DNA from: Lentzea fradiae | GTDB lineage: Bacteria > Actinomycetota > Actinomycetes > Mycobacteriales > Pseudonocardiaceae | Assembly: GCF_900100955.1 (NCBI RefSeq) | Contig: NZ_FNCC01000004.1 | Coordinates: forward strand, 468,337-532,336 | Direction: 5' to 3' | Length of the DNA: 64,000 nucleotides | In this document: positions 9,078 to 20,462 of the stretch, in pieces | How positions within the stretch are numbered: position 1 is the stretch's first letter | Layout: every line of letters starts with the position of its first letter | Made by a program: the position numbers and the translations under genes | The notes under the pieces: generated by a model | What the model was told of the DNA's origin: nothing | Databases searched by the model: none | The model's input: the letters and a program-made list of their open reading frames with translations, nothing else

Positions 9078-9226
9078 ACCTGCTGATATGGTCCGCGCAG
9101 GCCAGGGACACCCGAAGGCAGGGGTGCCTCTGGCAGTCGCTTGCGGACCGTAAGGTACGTTAAGTCCAGATCGTGACGATTCCCCCGGCGGAGTGAACGC
9201 CGGCCGGGAGAACCGGAAGGAACACA

Positions 9227-10003
9227 GTGACCAAGTTGCTGGCTTCGGGGAGTGAGTTCGTAGCTCCGGGTGTGAAGGACTTCTTCCTCCCGCCGATCTT
9301 CGGCTCGGTCACGAAGCCGATGGTTCTCCTGGTGCTGTCGATCTTGATCATCGGCGCCTTCTTCATCGCGGCGACCCGCAACCTCAAGGTCGTTCCCGGG
9401 AAGTTCCAGTTCGCCGCCGAGTCGCTTTACGACTTCGGGCGCAACAACATCGCGCGTGAGCAGATCGGCGCGAAGGACTTCAAGCCCTTCATCCCGCTGA
9501 TCCTCACCATCTTCACCTTCATCCTCGTGAACAACCTGTTCGGGCTCATCCCGATCATCCAGTTCCCGACGATGTCGCACATCGGCTTCCCGCTCGCCGT
9601 CTCGTTGCTCGTCGTTTACCCGGTCTACCACTTCGTCGGGTTCAAGCGGCACGGCTTCGTGGGCTACCTGAAGCACCAGACGGTTCCGCCGGGCGCGCCC
9701 TGGTTCGTGCTCCCGCTGCTGATCCCGATCGAGTTCTTCCAGAAGTTCATCCTGAACCCGCTCACGCTGGCGATCCGAGTCTTCGCGGCCATGTTCGCGG
9801 GTCACCTCCTGCTGCTGGTGTTCACCCTGGCCGGTGAGTTCCTGCTGCTCAACGGCGGGCTGACCGTCATCGTGGCGCCGGTGTCCTTCGCCTTCGCCAT
9901 CGCGCTGACCTTCCTGGAGGCACTGATCATGTGCCTGCAGGCGTACATCTTCGCGCTGCTGTCTGCCAGCTACATCGGCATGGCGCTGGCAGAAGAGCAC
10001 TGA
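9227..10003 (+). CDS. atpB: ATP synthase F0 subunit a
   Basis: A 258-aa membrane stator subunit that forms the proton half-channels against the c-ring. Five to six transmembrane helices are present. The essential arginine lies in LTLAIRVFAAMFAGHLLLLV, followed by the C-terminal helix ALIMCLQAYIFALLSASYIGMAL. It starts at GTG 9227, with GGAAGG about 8 nt upstream. It is the first F0 gene of the atpBEFHAGD run. The 149-bp gap before it contains TTGCGG and TACGTT around 9143-9165 that could be an internal promoter, but this is weak. Confidence 0.96.
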   Translation: MTKLLASGSEFVAPGVKDFFLPPIFGSVTKPMVLLVLSILIIGAFFIAATRNLKVVPGKFQFAAESLYDFGRNNIAREQIGAKDFKPFIPLILTIFTFILVNNLFGLIPIIQFPTMSHIGFPLAVSLLVVYPVYHFVGFKRHGFVGYLKHQTVPPGAPWFVLPLLIPIEFFQKFILNPLTLAIRVFAAMFAGHLLLLVFTLAGEFLLLNGGLTVIVAPVSFAFAIALTFLEALIMCLQAYIFALLSASYIGMALAEEH

Positions 10004-10007
10004 GTAA

Positions 10008-10316
<309 letters not shown>

Positions 10317-10345
10317 CCTAACCCTTCAACGCGTTAGGAGACGTC

Positions 10346-10894
10346 GTGTACGACACCCTGATCCTGGCTGCGGGGGACGAGGTCAACCCTGTCATTCCGC
10401 ACACCTCGGAGATCATCCTCGGTCTCGTCGCGTTCCTGCTCCTCTTCTTCGTCATCAAGAAGTTCGTGTCACCGCGCTTCGAGGCGCTGTACGCGGAGCG
10501 GACGGCCAAGATCGAGGGTGGCATCGAGAAGGCGGAGCAGGCTCAGGCCGATGCTCAGCGCACTCTCGAGCAGTACAAGGAGCAGCTGGCCGAGGCTCGC
10601 GCCGAGGCCGCCCGCATCCGCGACGACGCGCGGGCCGAGGGCCTGCAGATCGTCGAGGAGATGCGCGAGCAGGCGCAGGCCGAGTCCGCGCGCATCATCG
10701 CGCAGGGCCAGCACCAGCTCGACGCTCAGCGCGCCCAGATCGTCGCCGAGCTGCGCGCCGACCTCGGCCGCACCGCCGTCGAGCTGGCGAGCAAGGTCGT
10801 GGGCGAGTCCCTGGAGGACGAGTCCCGCCGCCGCGGCACCGTCGACCGCTTCCTCAACGAGCTGGACGCCGTCGCGGCGCCCGCGGGCAAGTAG
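10346..10894 (+). CDS. atpF: ATP synthase F0 subunit b
   Basis: A 182-aa peripheral stalk subunit. A single N-terminal membrane helix (about residues 15-36, IILGLVAFLLLFFVIKKFV) is followed by a long charged coiled coil rich in EQAQADAQR-type heptads and a C-terminal part that binds delta. GTG 10346 follows TAGGAG with good spacing. Unlike mycobacteria, where a b-delta fusion occurs, b and delta are separate here. Confidence 0.95.
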   Translation: MYDTLILAAGDEVNPVIPHTSEIILGLVAFLLLFFVIKKFVSPRFEALYAERTAKIEGGIEKAEQAQADAQRTLEQYKEQLAEARAEAARIRDDARAEGLQIVEEMREQAQAESARIIAQGQHQLDAQRAQIVAELRADLGRTAVELASKVVGESLEDESRRRGTVDRFLNELDAVAAPAGK

Positions 10895-10903
10895 AGGCAG
10901 CCG

Positions 10904-11731
10904 ATGACGTTGCATGCCGCAAGTCGTGAAGCTCTGGCAGCCGCGGAACTGCGGCTGCTGGAGCTGGCCGACGCCACCACGTCGACGGACGACCTCGCCA
11001 AGCTCGGCGAGGAGCTCTTCTCCGTGCTCGACCTGCTGGTCGCGCAGCGCTCGCTGCGCGGCGCGCTCGCCGACGCCTCCTCCGAGGCGGGCGGTCGTGA
11101 GCAGCTGGTCCGCGGCCTGTTCGCGGGCAAGGTGGGCGACGCGACCCTGCAGGTCCTCGTCGCCGTCGTGACCGCGCGCTGGTCCAGCCCGCGCGAGCTC
11201 GTCGACGGTGTCGAGTCGCTCGCCCGCACCGCTCTGCTGGTGCGCGCCGAGCGCGCCGGTCAGCTCGACTCGACCGAGGACGAGCTGTTCCGGCTCGGCC
11301 GCATCGTCGCCGGGTCGAACGAGCTCGAGCTGTTGCTGGCGGACCCCGCCGGCGACACCGCGGGCAAGGTCGCACTGGTCGACTCCCTCATCCAGGGGAA
11401 GGTCAGCCCGGTCACCAAGACGCTCGTCGACCAGCTGGTCCGCAACCCCCGCGGGATGCGCGTGGCGGACGGGCTCTCCGAGCTCGCCGACCTGGCGGCC
11501 AAGCGCCGTCAGCGGTCCGTCGCGCACGTGAAGTCCGCGGTGGAGCTGACCGCCGAGCAGATCGACCGCTTGACCGCGACGCTGACCACGATCTACTCGC
11601 GCCCGATCGCGCTGCACGTGGAGGTCGACCCCTCGCTGGGTGGCGGCCTCTCGATCAAGATCGGCGACGAGATCATCGACGGAAGCATCGCCGGCCGGTT
11701 GGCGGCACTGCGCCGCAATCTCGCCAGCTAG
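10904..11731 (+). CDS. atpH: ATP synthase F1 subunit delta
   Basis: A 275-aa OSCP-type delta subunit joining the peripheral stalk to the alpha3beta3 head. Its C-terminal section SVAHVKSAVELTAEQIDRLTATLTTIY, then LGGGLSIKIGDEIIDGSI, is diagnostic. It is longer than the roughly 180-aa E. coli protein, as usual in actinobacteria, owing to an enlarged helical N-terminal domain. It starts 9 nt after atpF. Confidence 0.95.
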   Translation: MTLHAASREALAAAELRLLELADATTSTDDLAKLGEELFSVLDLLVAQRSLRGALADASSEAGGREQLVRGLFAGKVGDATLQVLVAVVTARWSSPRELVDGVESLARTALLVRAERAGQLDSTEDELFRLGRIVAGSNELELLLADPAGDTAGKVALVDSLIQGKVSPVTKTLVDQLVRNPRGMRVADGLSELADLAAKRRQRSVAHVKSAVELTAEQIDRLTATLTTIYSRPIALHVEVDPSLGGGLSIKIGDEIIDGSIAGRLAALRRNLAS

Positions 11732-11777
11732 CCCCCGAGCCATTTCCCAGAAACGTTGAAGTGAGAGCAGGAACGAC

Positions 11778-13424
11778 ATGGCGGAGCTGACGATCTCGTC
11801 GGACGAGATCCGCAGTGCGATCGAGAAGTACGTCTCGAGCTACTCCCCGGAGGTCAGCCGGGAAGAGGTCGGTACCGTCTCCGAGACCTACGACGGCATC
11901 GCCATCGTCGAGGGCCTTCCGGGCACGATGACCAACGAGCTGCTCGAGTTCCCCGGTGGCGTCCTCGGCGTCGCCCTGAACCTCGAGGTCCGCGAGATCG
12001 GTGCGGTCATCCTCGGTGACTTCGACAAGATCGAAGAAGGCCAGGAGGTCCGCCGCACGGGCAAGGTCCTCTCCGTGCCGGTCGGCGACGGCTTCCTCGG
12101 CCGTGTCGTCAACCCGCTGGGCCAGCCGATCGACGGCCTGGGCGACATCGTCGCCGACGACAACCGCGCCCTCGAGCTGCAGGCCGCGACCGTGCTGCAG
12201 CGCCAGCCGGTGTCCGAGCCGATGCAGACCGGCATCAAGGCCATCGACGCCATGACGCCGATCGGCCGCGGCCAGCGCCAGCTGATCATCGGTGACCGCA
12301 AGACCGGCAAGACCGCGGTCTGCATCGACACGATCATCAACCAGAAGAAGGCGTGGGAGTCGGGCGACCCCAAGCAGCAGGTCCGCTGCGTCTACGTCGC
12401 CATCGGCCAGAAGGGCTCCACCATCGCGGGCGTCAAGACCGCGCTGGAGGAGGCGGGCGCGCTCGAGTACACGACGATCGTCGCCGCCCCGGCCTCGGAC
12501 TCCGCCGGCTTCAAGTGGCTGGCGCCGTACACCGGCTCCGCCATCGGCCAGCACTGGATGTACCAGGGCAAGCACGTCCTCATCATCTTCGACGACCTGA
12601 CCAAGCAGGCCGAGGCGTACCGCGCGATCTCGCTGCTGCTGCGCCGCCCGCCGGGCCGCGAGGCGTACCCCGGCGACGTCTTCTACTTGCACTCGCGTCT
12701 CCTCGAGCGTTGCGCGAAGCTGTCGGACGAGCTCGGCGGCGGTTCGATGACGGGTCTGCCGATCATCGAGACCAAGGCGAACGACGTGTCGGCGTACATC
12801 CCGACCAACGTCATCTCGATCACCGACGGTCAGTGCTTCCTCGAGTCCGACCTGTTCAACGCCGGTGTCCGCCCGGCCGTCAACGTGGGTATCTCCGTCT
12901 CCCGCGTCGGTGGTGCCGCGCAGATCAAGGCGATGAAGTCGGTCGCGGGCTCGCTGCGCCTCGACCTGTCGCAGTTCCGCGAGCTGGAGGCGTTCTCCGC
13001 GTTCGCGTCCGACCTCGACGCCGCCTCGCGCGCCCAGCTGGACCGCGGTGCCCGTCTGGTCGAGCTGCTCAAGCAGGGCCAGTACTCGCCGGTCCCCGTC
13101 GAGGAGCAGGTCGTCGAGATCTTCGCCGCGACCAAGGGCTACCTGGACGACGTCGCCGTCGGCGACATCCGCCGGTTCGTCGCCGAGTTCAAGGACTCGC
13201 TGCGCCGCAACCACGCGGACGTGCTCAACGGCATCGTCGAGACCAAGGTCTTCTCCGACGACTCGCAGAGCCGGGTGGCCGACGCGATCGCCGAGTTCAA
13301 GAAGCAGTTCACCGCTTCGGACGGCTCGACGGTCGTGAACGAGGCTCCGGAGAAGGCGATGGACGCCGACAAGGTCGGCCAGGAGTCGGTGAAGGTCCAC
13401 AAGCCCGAGCCCACCGAGAAGTGA
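11778..13424 (+). CDS. atpA: ATP synthase F1 subunit alpha
   Basis: A 548-aa non-catalytic nucleotide-binding subunit of F1. The beta-barrel N-terminal domain contains [19 protein letters not shown], the P-loop is [10 protein letters not shown], and the family signature [17 protein letters not shown] is present. A C-terminal helical domain has an actinobacterial extension ending [14 protein letters not shown] 11778 has GAGAGCAGG upstream. Adjacent to atpH and atpG. Confidence 0.97.
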   Translation: MAELTISSDEIRSAIEKYVSSYSPEVSREEVGTVSETYDGIAIVEGLPGTMTNELLEFPGGVLGVALNLEVREIGAVILGDFDKIEEGQEVRRTGKVLSVPVGDGFLGRVVNPLGQPIDGLGDIVADDNRALELQAATVLQRQPVSEPMQTGIKAIDAMTPIGRGQRQLIIGDRKTGKTAVCIDTIINQKKAWESGDPKQQVRCVYVAIGQKGSTIAGVKTALEEAGALEYTTIVAAPASDSAGFKWLAPYTGSAIGQHWMYQGKHVLIIFDDLTKQAEAYRAISLLLRRPPGREAYPGDVFYLHSRLLERCAKLSDELGGGSMTGLPIIETKANDVSAYIPTNVISITDGQCFLESDLFNAGVRPAVNVGISVSRVGGAAQIKAMKSVAGSLRLDLSQFRELEAFSAFASDLDAASRAQLDRGARLVELLKQGQYSPVPVEEQVVEIFAATKGYLDDVAVGDIRRFVAEFKDSLRRNHADVLNGIVETKVFSDDSQSRVADAIAEFKKQFTASDGSTVVNEAPEKAMDADKVGQESVKVHKPEPTEK

Positions 13425-13432
13425 TCTGAGCC

Positions 13433-15776
<2,344 letters not shown>

Positions 15777-15793
15777 GCCAGCTCTCTTCCTGT

Positions 15794-15831
15794 CAGCAGG
15801 GCCGGAACCCGGAAGGGTTCCGGCCCTGCTG
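15794..15831 (+). terminator. Strong terminator after atpD
   Basis: A perfect 17-bp stem (15794-15810 with 15815-15831) closed by a GGAA tetraloop and followed by CGTTTATTG. It ends the atp transcript before the accessory genes and implies that atpC is not on the same message. Confidence 0.85.
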
Positions 15832-15893
15832 CGTTTATTGCGCGCGTTTGTCAGCGCCACCTGCAATCCTTGACGTGAACTTGGGAGGAAACG

Positions 15894-17612
15894 GTGCTAG
15901 GTGGACTCGGCAGCGAGCAGACCGCGACTTCGTTCGACGTGGAGAGCCTCGTCAAGTGGACGTGGGACGGACGTATTCGTGTTCCGTACTTCCAGCGTGA
16001 CTTCCGCTGGGGCCAGCAGGATGTGACGCGTCTCTTCGACAGTATCGTCAAGCGCTATCCGATCGGCAGCTTGTTGCTGTGGCAGAAGCCCGCTCCAGCG
16101 GACGAACTTGTCCTCGGCAATCTACGTGTGAGCGCTGCCGAAACCAGCCGGGCGCATTTCGTGGTCGATGGTCAGCAGCGGCTTGTCAGTCTCGCCAACG
16201 CCTTGCACCGCGAAGGCTCTCGGCGCGCGCCGTTTTCGCTGTTCTACGACCTGCACGAGCAGGCGTTCACCACGAAGGGCTCGACTGTCAGGGGGGCGAC
16301 CGCCAAGCCGTGGGTCGTTCCGCTGCCGGTCCTGTTCGACCTGCAGGAGTTGTTGCGGTGGTTCGCGGACAACCCCGCGATCGGCGATCGCCTCGATCAG
16401 GCGACCGAGATCGCGAAGATCCTGCGGCAGTACCAGGTTCCGGCGTATGTCGTCAGCCACCACGACGAGCACGTTCTGCAGGACATCTTCGACCGGATGA
16501 ACAACTACGGCAAGCGGCTGACGAAGGCCGAGGTTTTCTCCGCGCTGAACTCGAAGAGCGGAACGGCAAGCGATGACAACTTCGACTTCTCCCTCATCGC
16601 GGATCGGGTCGCCGCCGATCTGAACTTCGGGAAGATCGACGAGAACACGGTGCTGAGGGCACTGCTCGCCAGGCGAGGTCCGGACGTCGAACGAGAGATC
16701 AGGCTTGAGTTCTCACCTGATCGGAAGGGACAGGTGGACTTTCCTCTCGAGGAGAAGGACACCTTCTTCCAAGAAGGAGAAGCGGCTCTGGTGCGCGCCG
16801 TGCGGTTCCTCCAGGAGGTGGCCGGCGTTCCGCACATCACGATGGTCGCGTACAAGTTCCTGCTCATCGTGCTGACCAGAGTGTTCGCGCACCACCCGGA
16901 CCCTGATCCTCGTAACCTCCAGCTGTTGCGTCGCTGGTACTGGCGCACAGCCCTGGCAGGCCCCAGCCTGTTCAAAGGCAGCACCACCGGCACGACCCGG
17001 CAGCTCACCAACCGGGTGCGGCCGGGGGACCTGTCCGGCACGGTTCAGGATCTGTTGGCGACGGTTCCCGGCAACAGGTACCCGCTGCCTGATCTGGGCA
17101 AGTTCTGGACGAACGTGGGCGAGGGCAAGATTGTGCTCGCCGCGTGGTGGAACGCTGGGCCGAGATCACTTCTCACGGGGGAGCAGTACGAACAGGCAGA
17201 GTTGTCAGCGGCGCTCCAGGACAGCAGCACCGCGGCGAACGCGGTGCATACGGTGTTCGATCGTCGCATCGTGCGGGAAACTCTGCGCAGTTCGGCTGCG
17301 AACCGCATCCTCGCTCCCGACGAAGGGCTCCCCAAAGAGGGGATCGACACCGAACTGATGAGCAGGCCGTTGAACATGGGCGATGAGGCATGGGCGACTG
17401 TCTTGAACACCCATGCGATCACGCCGCCGATGTCGGAGCTTCTGGCCAACGGCCGTGTGGAAGAGTTCATCGCGAGCAGGAGGAGTCTTCTCGAGAAGCA
17501 GTTGGAGCAGTTCCTCCAGCGAATGTGCGAATGGGATTTCGAGAACACTCCGCCGCTGGAGGACCTCGTGATCGACGAGGGGCAGGACGAGGACGAAGAT
17601 GGTTCTTTCTGA
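15894..17612 (+). CDS. DUF262-domain protein (GmrSD N-terminal-like)
   Basis: A 572-aa protein whose N-terminus matches DUF262, the ParB/Srx-like module of GmrSD type IV restriction and related defence proteins. It has VPYFQRDFRWGQQDVTRLFDS, YPIGSLLLW, and the signature D92-G-Q-Q-R-L97, then DRMNNYGKRLTKAEVFSAL. The C-terminal half is helical, ends in an acidic tail (DLVIDEGQDEDEDG), and lacks an obvious HNH motif. GTG 15894 follows GGGAGGAAA. Its stop overlaps the start of the HipA-like gene by 14 nt, so the two are a translationally coupled pair. Codon third positions are visibly less GC-extreme than in the atp genes. Inserted between atpD and atpC. A defence or toxin-antitoxin role is inference. 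Confidence 0.8.
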   Translation: MLGGLGSEQTATSFDVESLVKWTWDGRIRVPYFQRDFRWGQQDVTRLFDSIVKRYPIGSLLLWQKPAPADELVLGNLRVSAAETSRAHFVVDGQQRLVSLANALHREGSRRAPFSLFYDLHEQAFTTKGSTVRGATAKPWVVPLPVLFDLQELLRWFADNPAIGDRLDQATEIAKILRQYQVPAYVVSHHDEHVLQDIFDRMNNYGKRLTKAEVFSALNSKSGTASDDNFDFSLIADRVAADLNFGKIDENTVLRALLARRGPDVEREIRLEFSPDRKGQVDFPLEEKDTFFQEGEAALVRAVRFLQEVAGVPHITMVAYKFLLIVLTRVFAHHPDPDPRNLQLLRRWYWRTALAGPSLFKGSTTGTTRQLTNRVRPGDLSGTVQDLLATVPGNRYPLPDLGKFWTNVGEGKIVLAAWWNAGPRSLLTGEQYEQAELSAALQDSSTAANAVHTVFDRRIVRETLRSSAANRILAPDEGLPKEGIDTELMSRPLNMGDEAWATVLNTHAITPPMSELLANGRVEEFIASRRSLLEKQLEQFLQRMCEWDFENTPPLEDLVIDEGQDEDEDGSF

Positions 17613-18832
17613 GTCCCGTTTCGAAGTGCGTCTGCACGGCCGGCGCGTGGGCACTCTTCACCAGCGTGGTGATCACACCCGGTTCGTCCTGGCTGACGCG
17701 TACGTGGACGATCCTGAGCGTCCTGTCCTCGGGTTGGTGTTCGAGCAGGACCTCTCTGCCGTTCATGCCGCGGCGTTGCGGCTGCCTCCGTGGTTCTCCA
17801 ACCTGCTTCACGAAGGCGTGCAGCGTCGTTGGATCGCCACGGCACGGCACGTGTCACCTGACCGAGAGATGGAACTGCTCGCGGAGGTCGGGTATGACCT
17901 ACCCGGAGCTGTGCGGGTTGTTCCCGCCCGGCGAAGAGGCACCGGATCTCGATTGGGACACCGCTCCCGCTCCCCGGCTGACCGCGCGGTCCGAGAACGA
18001 CTACCGCCGGCTCAAGTTCTCACTCGCGGGCGTGACCATGAAGTTCTCGATGGTGGCGACCGGTGAGCGGCTCACCTTGCCTGCGTACGGCGAGGGCGGT
18101 GACTGGATCGTCAAGCTGCCGGACAGCGAGTTCCCCCACGTACCGCACAACGAGTACGCGATGATGACCCTGGCGGCGGCTTGTGGCGTTGAGGTGCCCG
18201 ACGTGCGGTTGGTGCACCGGGAACAGATCGACGGACTACCTGATCGCCTGTGGCCCAACGGAGAGTCGTGGGCCTACGCCGTGAGACGGTTCGATCGTGA
18301 CGAGAATCGGCGCTTGGTCCACATCGAGGATCTGGCGCAGGTGAGGAACTTCTACCCGCCCGCCAAGTACCAGGGCAACTTCGAGACGGTTGCCGCGTTG
18401 ATCTACCGGCGTCATGACCTTGCCGCGTTGCAGGAGTTCGCAAGACGGCTTGCCTTCAACATCCTGATTTCGAACGGCGATGCCCATCTGAAGAACTGGT
18501 CGTTGATCTACCGCGATCCCCGCGTGCCCACGCTTGCCCCCGCGTACGACCTGGTGTCCACCGCTCCGTACATGGAGCGCGAGGATCTCGGACTGAAGTT
18601 CGGTGGTTCGAGGCGGTTCGAACGAGCGTCGCTCGGCACTTTCAAGCTGCTGGAACACCGCATTGGTGTGTCGGGTGCGGACCTGGTCGAACACGCCGCT
18701 GAGACCACGGATCTGGTGCGCACGCGGTGGCCGGAGCTCGCGGACACGCTCATGCCGGATCCCAAGCTGCGGGCGGCGATCACGAACAGCATCGACCAGC
18801 GGTTGCGCACCTTGCTGGTCTCCTCTGACTAG
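17599..18832 (+). pseudogene. HipA-family Ser/Thr kinase with a 1-nt frameshift
   Basis: HipA toxins are kinases that usually pair with an XRE antitoxin. Frame 1 from ATG 17599 encodes the N-terminal HipA domain (FEVRLHGRRVGTL, WFSNLLHEGVQRR, YDLPGAVRVVPA). The same protein resumes in frame 2 with GEEAPDLDWD, LTARSENDYRRLKFSLAG, and the kinase core with catalytic loop NGDAHLKNWS and the metal-site YDLVST. Dropping one C from the CCC at 17927-17929 would restore a single reading frame of about 410 aa, the normal family length. The catalytic residues are otherwise intact, so this is either a recent inactivation, a sequencing error or a programmed frameshift. It is coupled to the DUF262 gene; no HipB-like XRE gene adjoins. 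Confidence 0.8.
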
Positions 18833-18849
18833 CTTCGCGTTGTCGCGAT

Positions 18850-18894
18850 GCCGGTAGGGCCGTTCCTCCTTTGTGGAGGGACGGCCCTACCGGC
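18850..18894. terminator. 20-bp-stem hairpin after the hipA-like gene
   Basis: The arms at 18850-18869 and 18875-18894 pair with one G-U and a TTTGT loop. It lies 17 nt after the hipA stop; no strong T-run follows. Confidence 0.7.
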
Positions 18895-18953
18895 GTTCCG
18901 GGCCTTGAGCGAAATCGGTCGTGCCGCGCGGCGGGTGGTGGCAGGGTCGGGGC

Positions 18954-20462
18954 ATGGGCCGACACGCACCGTACGACGATCCGGGCACACCGGACGTTCG
19001 ATCGCCCTGGCGGTACCTGTGGTGGCTGGTGCTCGCGCAACGCCGCAGGGTGCTCGCCGGAGCGTGGTGGGGGTCGTTGTGGATGTGCGGGCTGGTCCTG
19101 CCGCCCTACCTCATCTCCAGGGCCATTGAGGACGGTCTGCGCGGCGGTGACCGCACGGCGCTGGTGTGGTGGTGCGCGGCGCTCACCGTCGTGGTGGCGC
19201 TGCTGGCGTTGATCGGGGTGGCCCGGCACCGCACGATGACGCTGGTGCGCACGGATGCCGCGCTGCGCACGGCCCAACTGGTCGTGGAGCACGTCACCAG
19301 GCTCGGCGGGGTGGTGCGGCGCAAGCTGTCCGCTGGCGACCTGACGTACCTGCAGAACGGCGACACGACGCGGATCGCGCACGCGCTCACCAGCACGGGG
19401 CCCGGTGTGGGGGCGGTGGTCGCGTACGCGGTCACGGCGGTGCTGCTGGTGCGGATCTCACCGGTGGTCGCGGTGGTGGTGCTGCTGGGCGTGCCGGTGC
19501 TGGCGGTGGTCACCACGCCCGTCCTGCGGCGGCTGCACGTGGTGGAGGCCGGGTACCGGCAGAGCCAGGGCGAGCTGAGCTCGCGGGCCGGGGACATCGT
19601 GGCCGGGCTGAAGGTGCTGTCCGGGATCGGCGGCAAGCCGGCGTTCGAGGAGCGTTTCCGGGCCAAGTCGCGGGACGTGCTGCGCGACGGGTACCGGGTG
19701 TCGGTCTGGCTGAGCTGGGTGCAGGTGCTGTGGGGGCTGCCGACGCTGTTCCTCGGTGTCGTCACGTGGATCGTGGCGCGGATGGCCGTGAGCGGCGCCA
19801 TCACGGTCGCGGAGATGGTCGCGGTCTACCTGTACGTCGGGACGCTGATCGTGCCGGTGAGCTTCTTCGTGGAGGGTGCGGACGCGATCCCGCGGGCGCT
19901 GGTGTCGGCGCGCCGGGTCGTGGATCTTCTGAGCCTGCGGCCGGAGGAGCGTTCCGGCGACGGTGAGCCCTTGGAGGTGAAGCCCGGTGCGTTGACGGTG
20001 CTGGTCTCCTCGGACGCGGCGGCGGCTCGGGAGGCCGTGGAACGGTTGCCTGGACAGGTCGTCGTGGCGGACAACGACGACTACCTGTTCCCCGGACCGG
20101 TGCGGGAGGCGGTGTCGGTGGGGGAGCACGACGACGCCTCGGTGCGGCGGGCGATCTGGGCCGCGGCGGCGGGTGACGTCGTGGAGGCGATGCCGGACGG
20201 GCTCGACTCGCACCTGGAGTCGCAGGGGCGCAACGTGTCCGGCGGGCAGCGCCAGAGGCTGCGGCTCGTGCGGGCGTTGCTGAGCGACCCGGAGGTGCTG
20301 GTGCTCGTGGAACCGACGTCGGCACTGGACGCGGTGACCGAGGCCGCGGTGGCCGAGCGCGTCAAGGAGGCCAGGCGCGGGCGGACCACGGTGGTCGTCT
20401 CGTCGTCGCCGCTGTGGGCGGGACAGGCCGACGAAGCGCTGTGCCTGGAGGGAACCCGATGA
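18954..20462 (+). CDS. ABC exporter half-transporter with degenerate ATPase site (LSGGQ retained)
   Basis: A 502-aa type IV ABC exporter half: six membrane helices (about residues 20-310) fused to a nucleotide-binding domain. Where Walker A should be (about 346-360) the sequence reads VLVSSDAAAAREAV, with no GxxGxGKS/T. Walker B is LVLVEPTSALD, with V452 replacing the Mg-coordinating Asp, and the switch His is replaced in VVVSSSP. By contrast the signature motif VSGGQRQRLRLVRALL (about 428-443) is intact. ATG 18954 is preferred over GTG 18921. It overlaps the partner gene by ATGA. It probably forms a heterodimer with the next protein, contributing only the signature half of one ATP site. Substrate unknown. 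Confidence 0.88.
   Translation: MGRHAPYDDPGTPDVRSPWRYLWWLVLAQRRRVLAGAWWGSLWMCGLVLPPYLISRAIEDGLRGGDRTALVWWCAALTVVVALLALIGVARHRTMTLVRTDAALRTAQLVVEHVTRLGGVVRRKLSAGDLTYLQNGDTTRIAHALTSTGPGVGAVVAYAVTAVLLVRISPVVAVVVLLGVPVLAVVTTPVLRRLHVVEAGYRQSQGELSSRAGDIVAGLKVLSGIGGKPAFEERFRAKSRDVLRDGYRVSVWLSWVQVLWGLPTLFLGVVTWIVARMAVSGAITVAEMVAVYLYVGTLIVPVSFFVEGADAIPRALVSARRVVDLLSLRPEERSGDGEPLEVKPGALTVLVSSDAAAAREAVERLPGQVVVADNDDYLFPGPVREAVSVGEHDDASVRRAIWAAAAGDVVEAMPDGLDSHLESQGRNVSGGQRQRLRLVRALLSDPEVLVLVEPTSALDAVTEAAVAERVKEARRGRTTVVVSSSPLWAGQADEALCLEGTR

Noticed and set aside
17390..17900. N-terminal extension of the frame-2 part of the HipA gene
   Set aside because: It reads nonsense through the DUF262 end and HipA N-terminal domain; frame 1 clearly encodes the real N-terminus.
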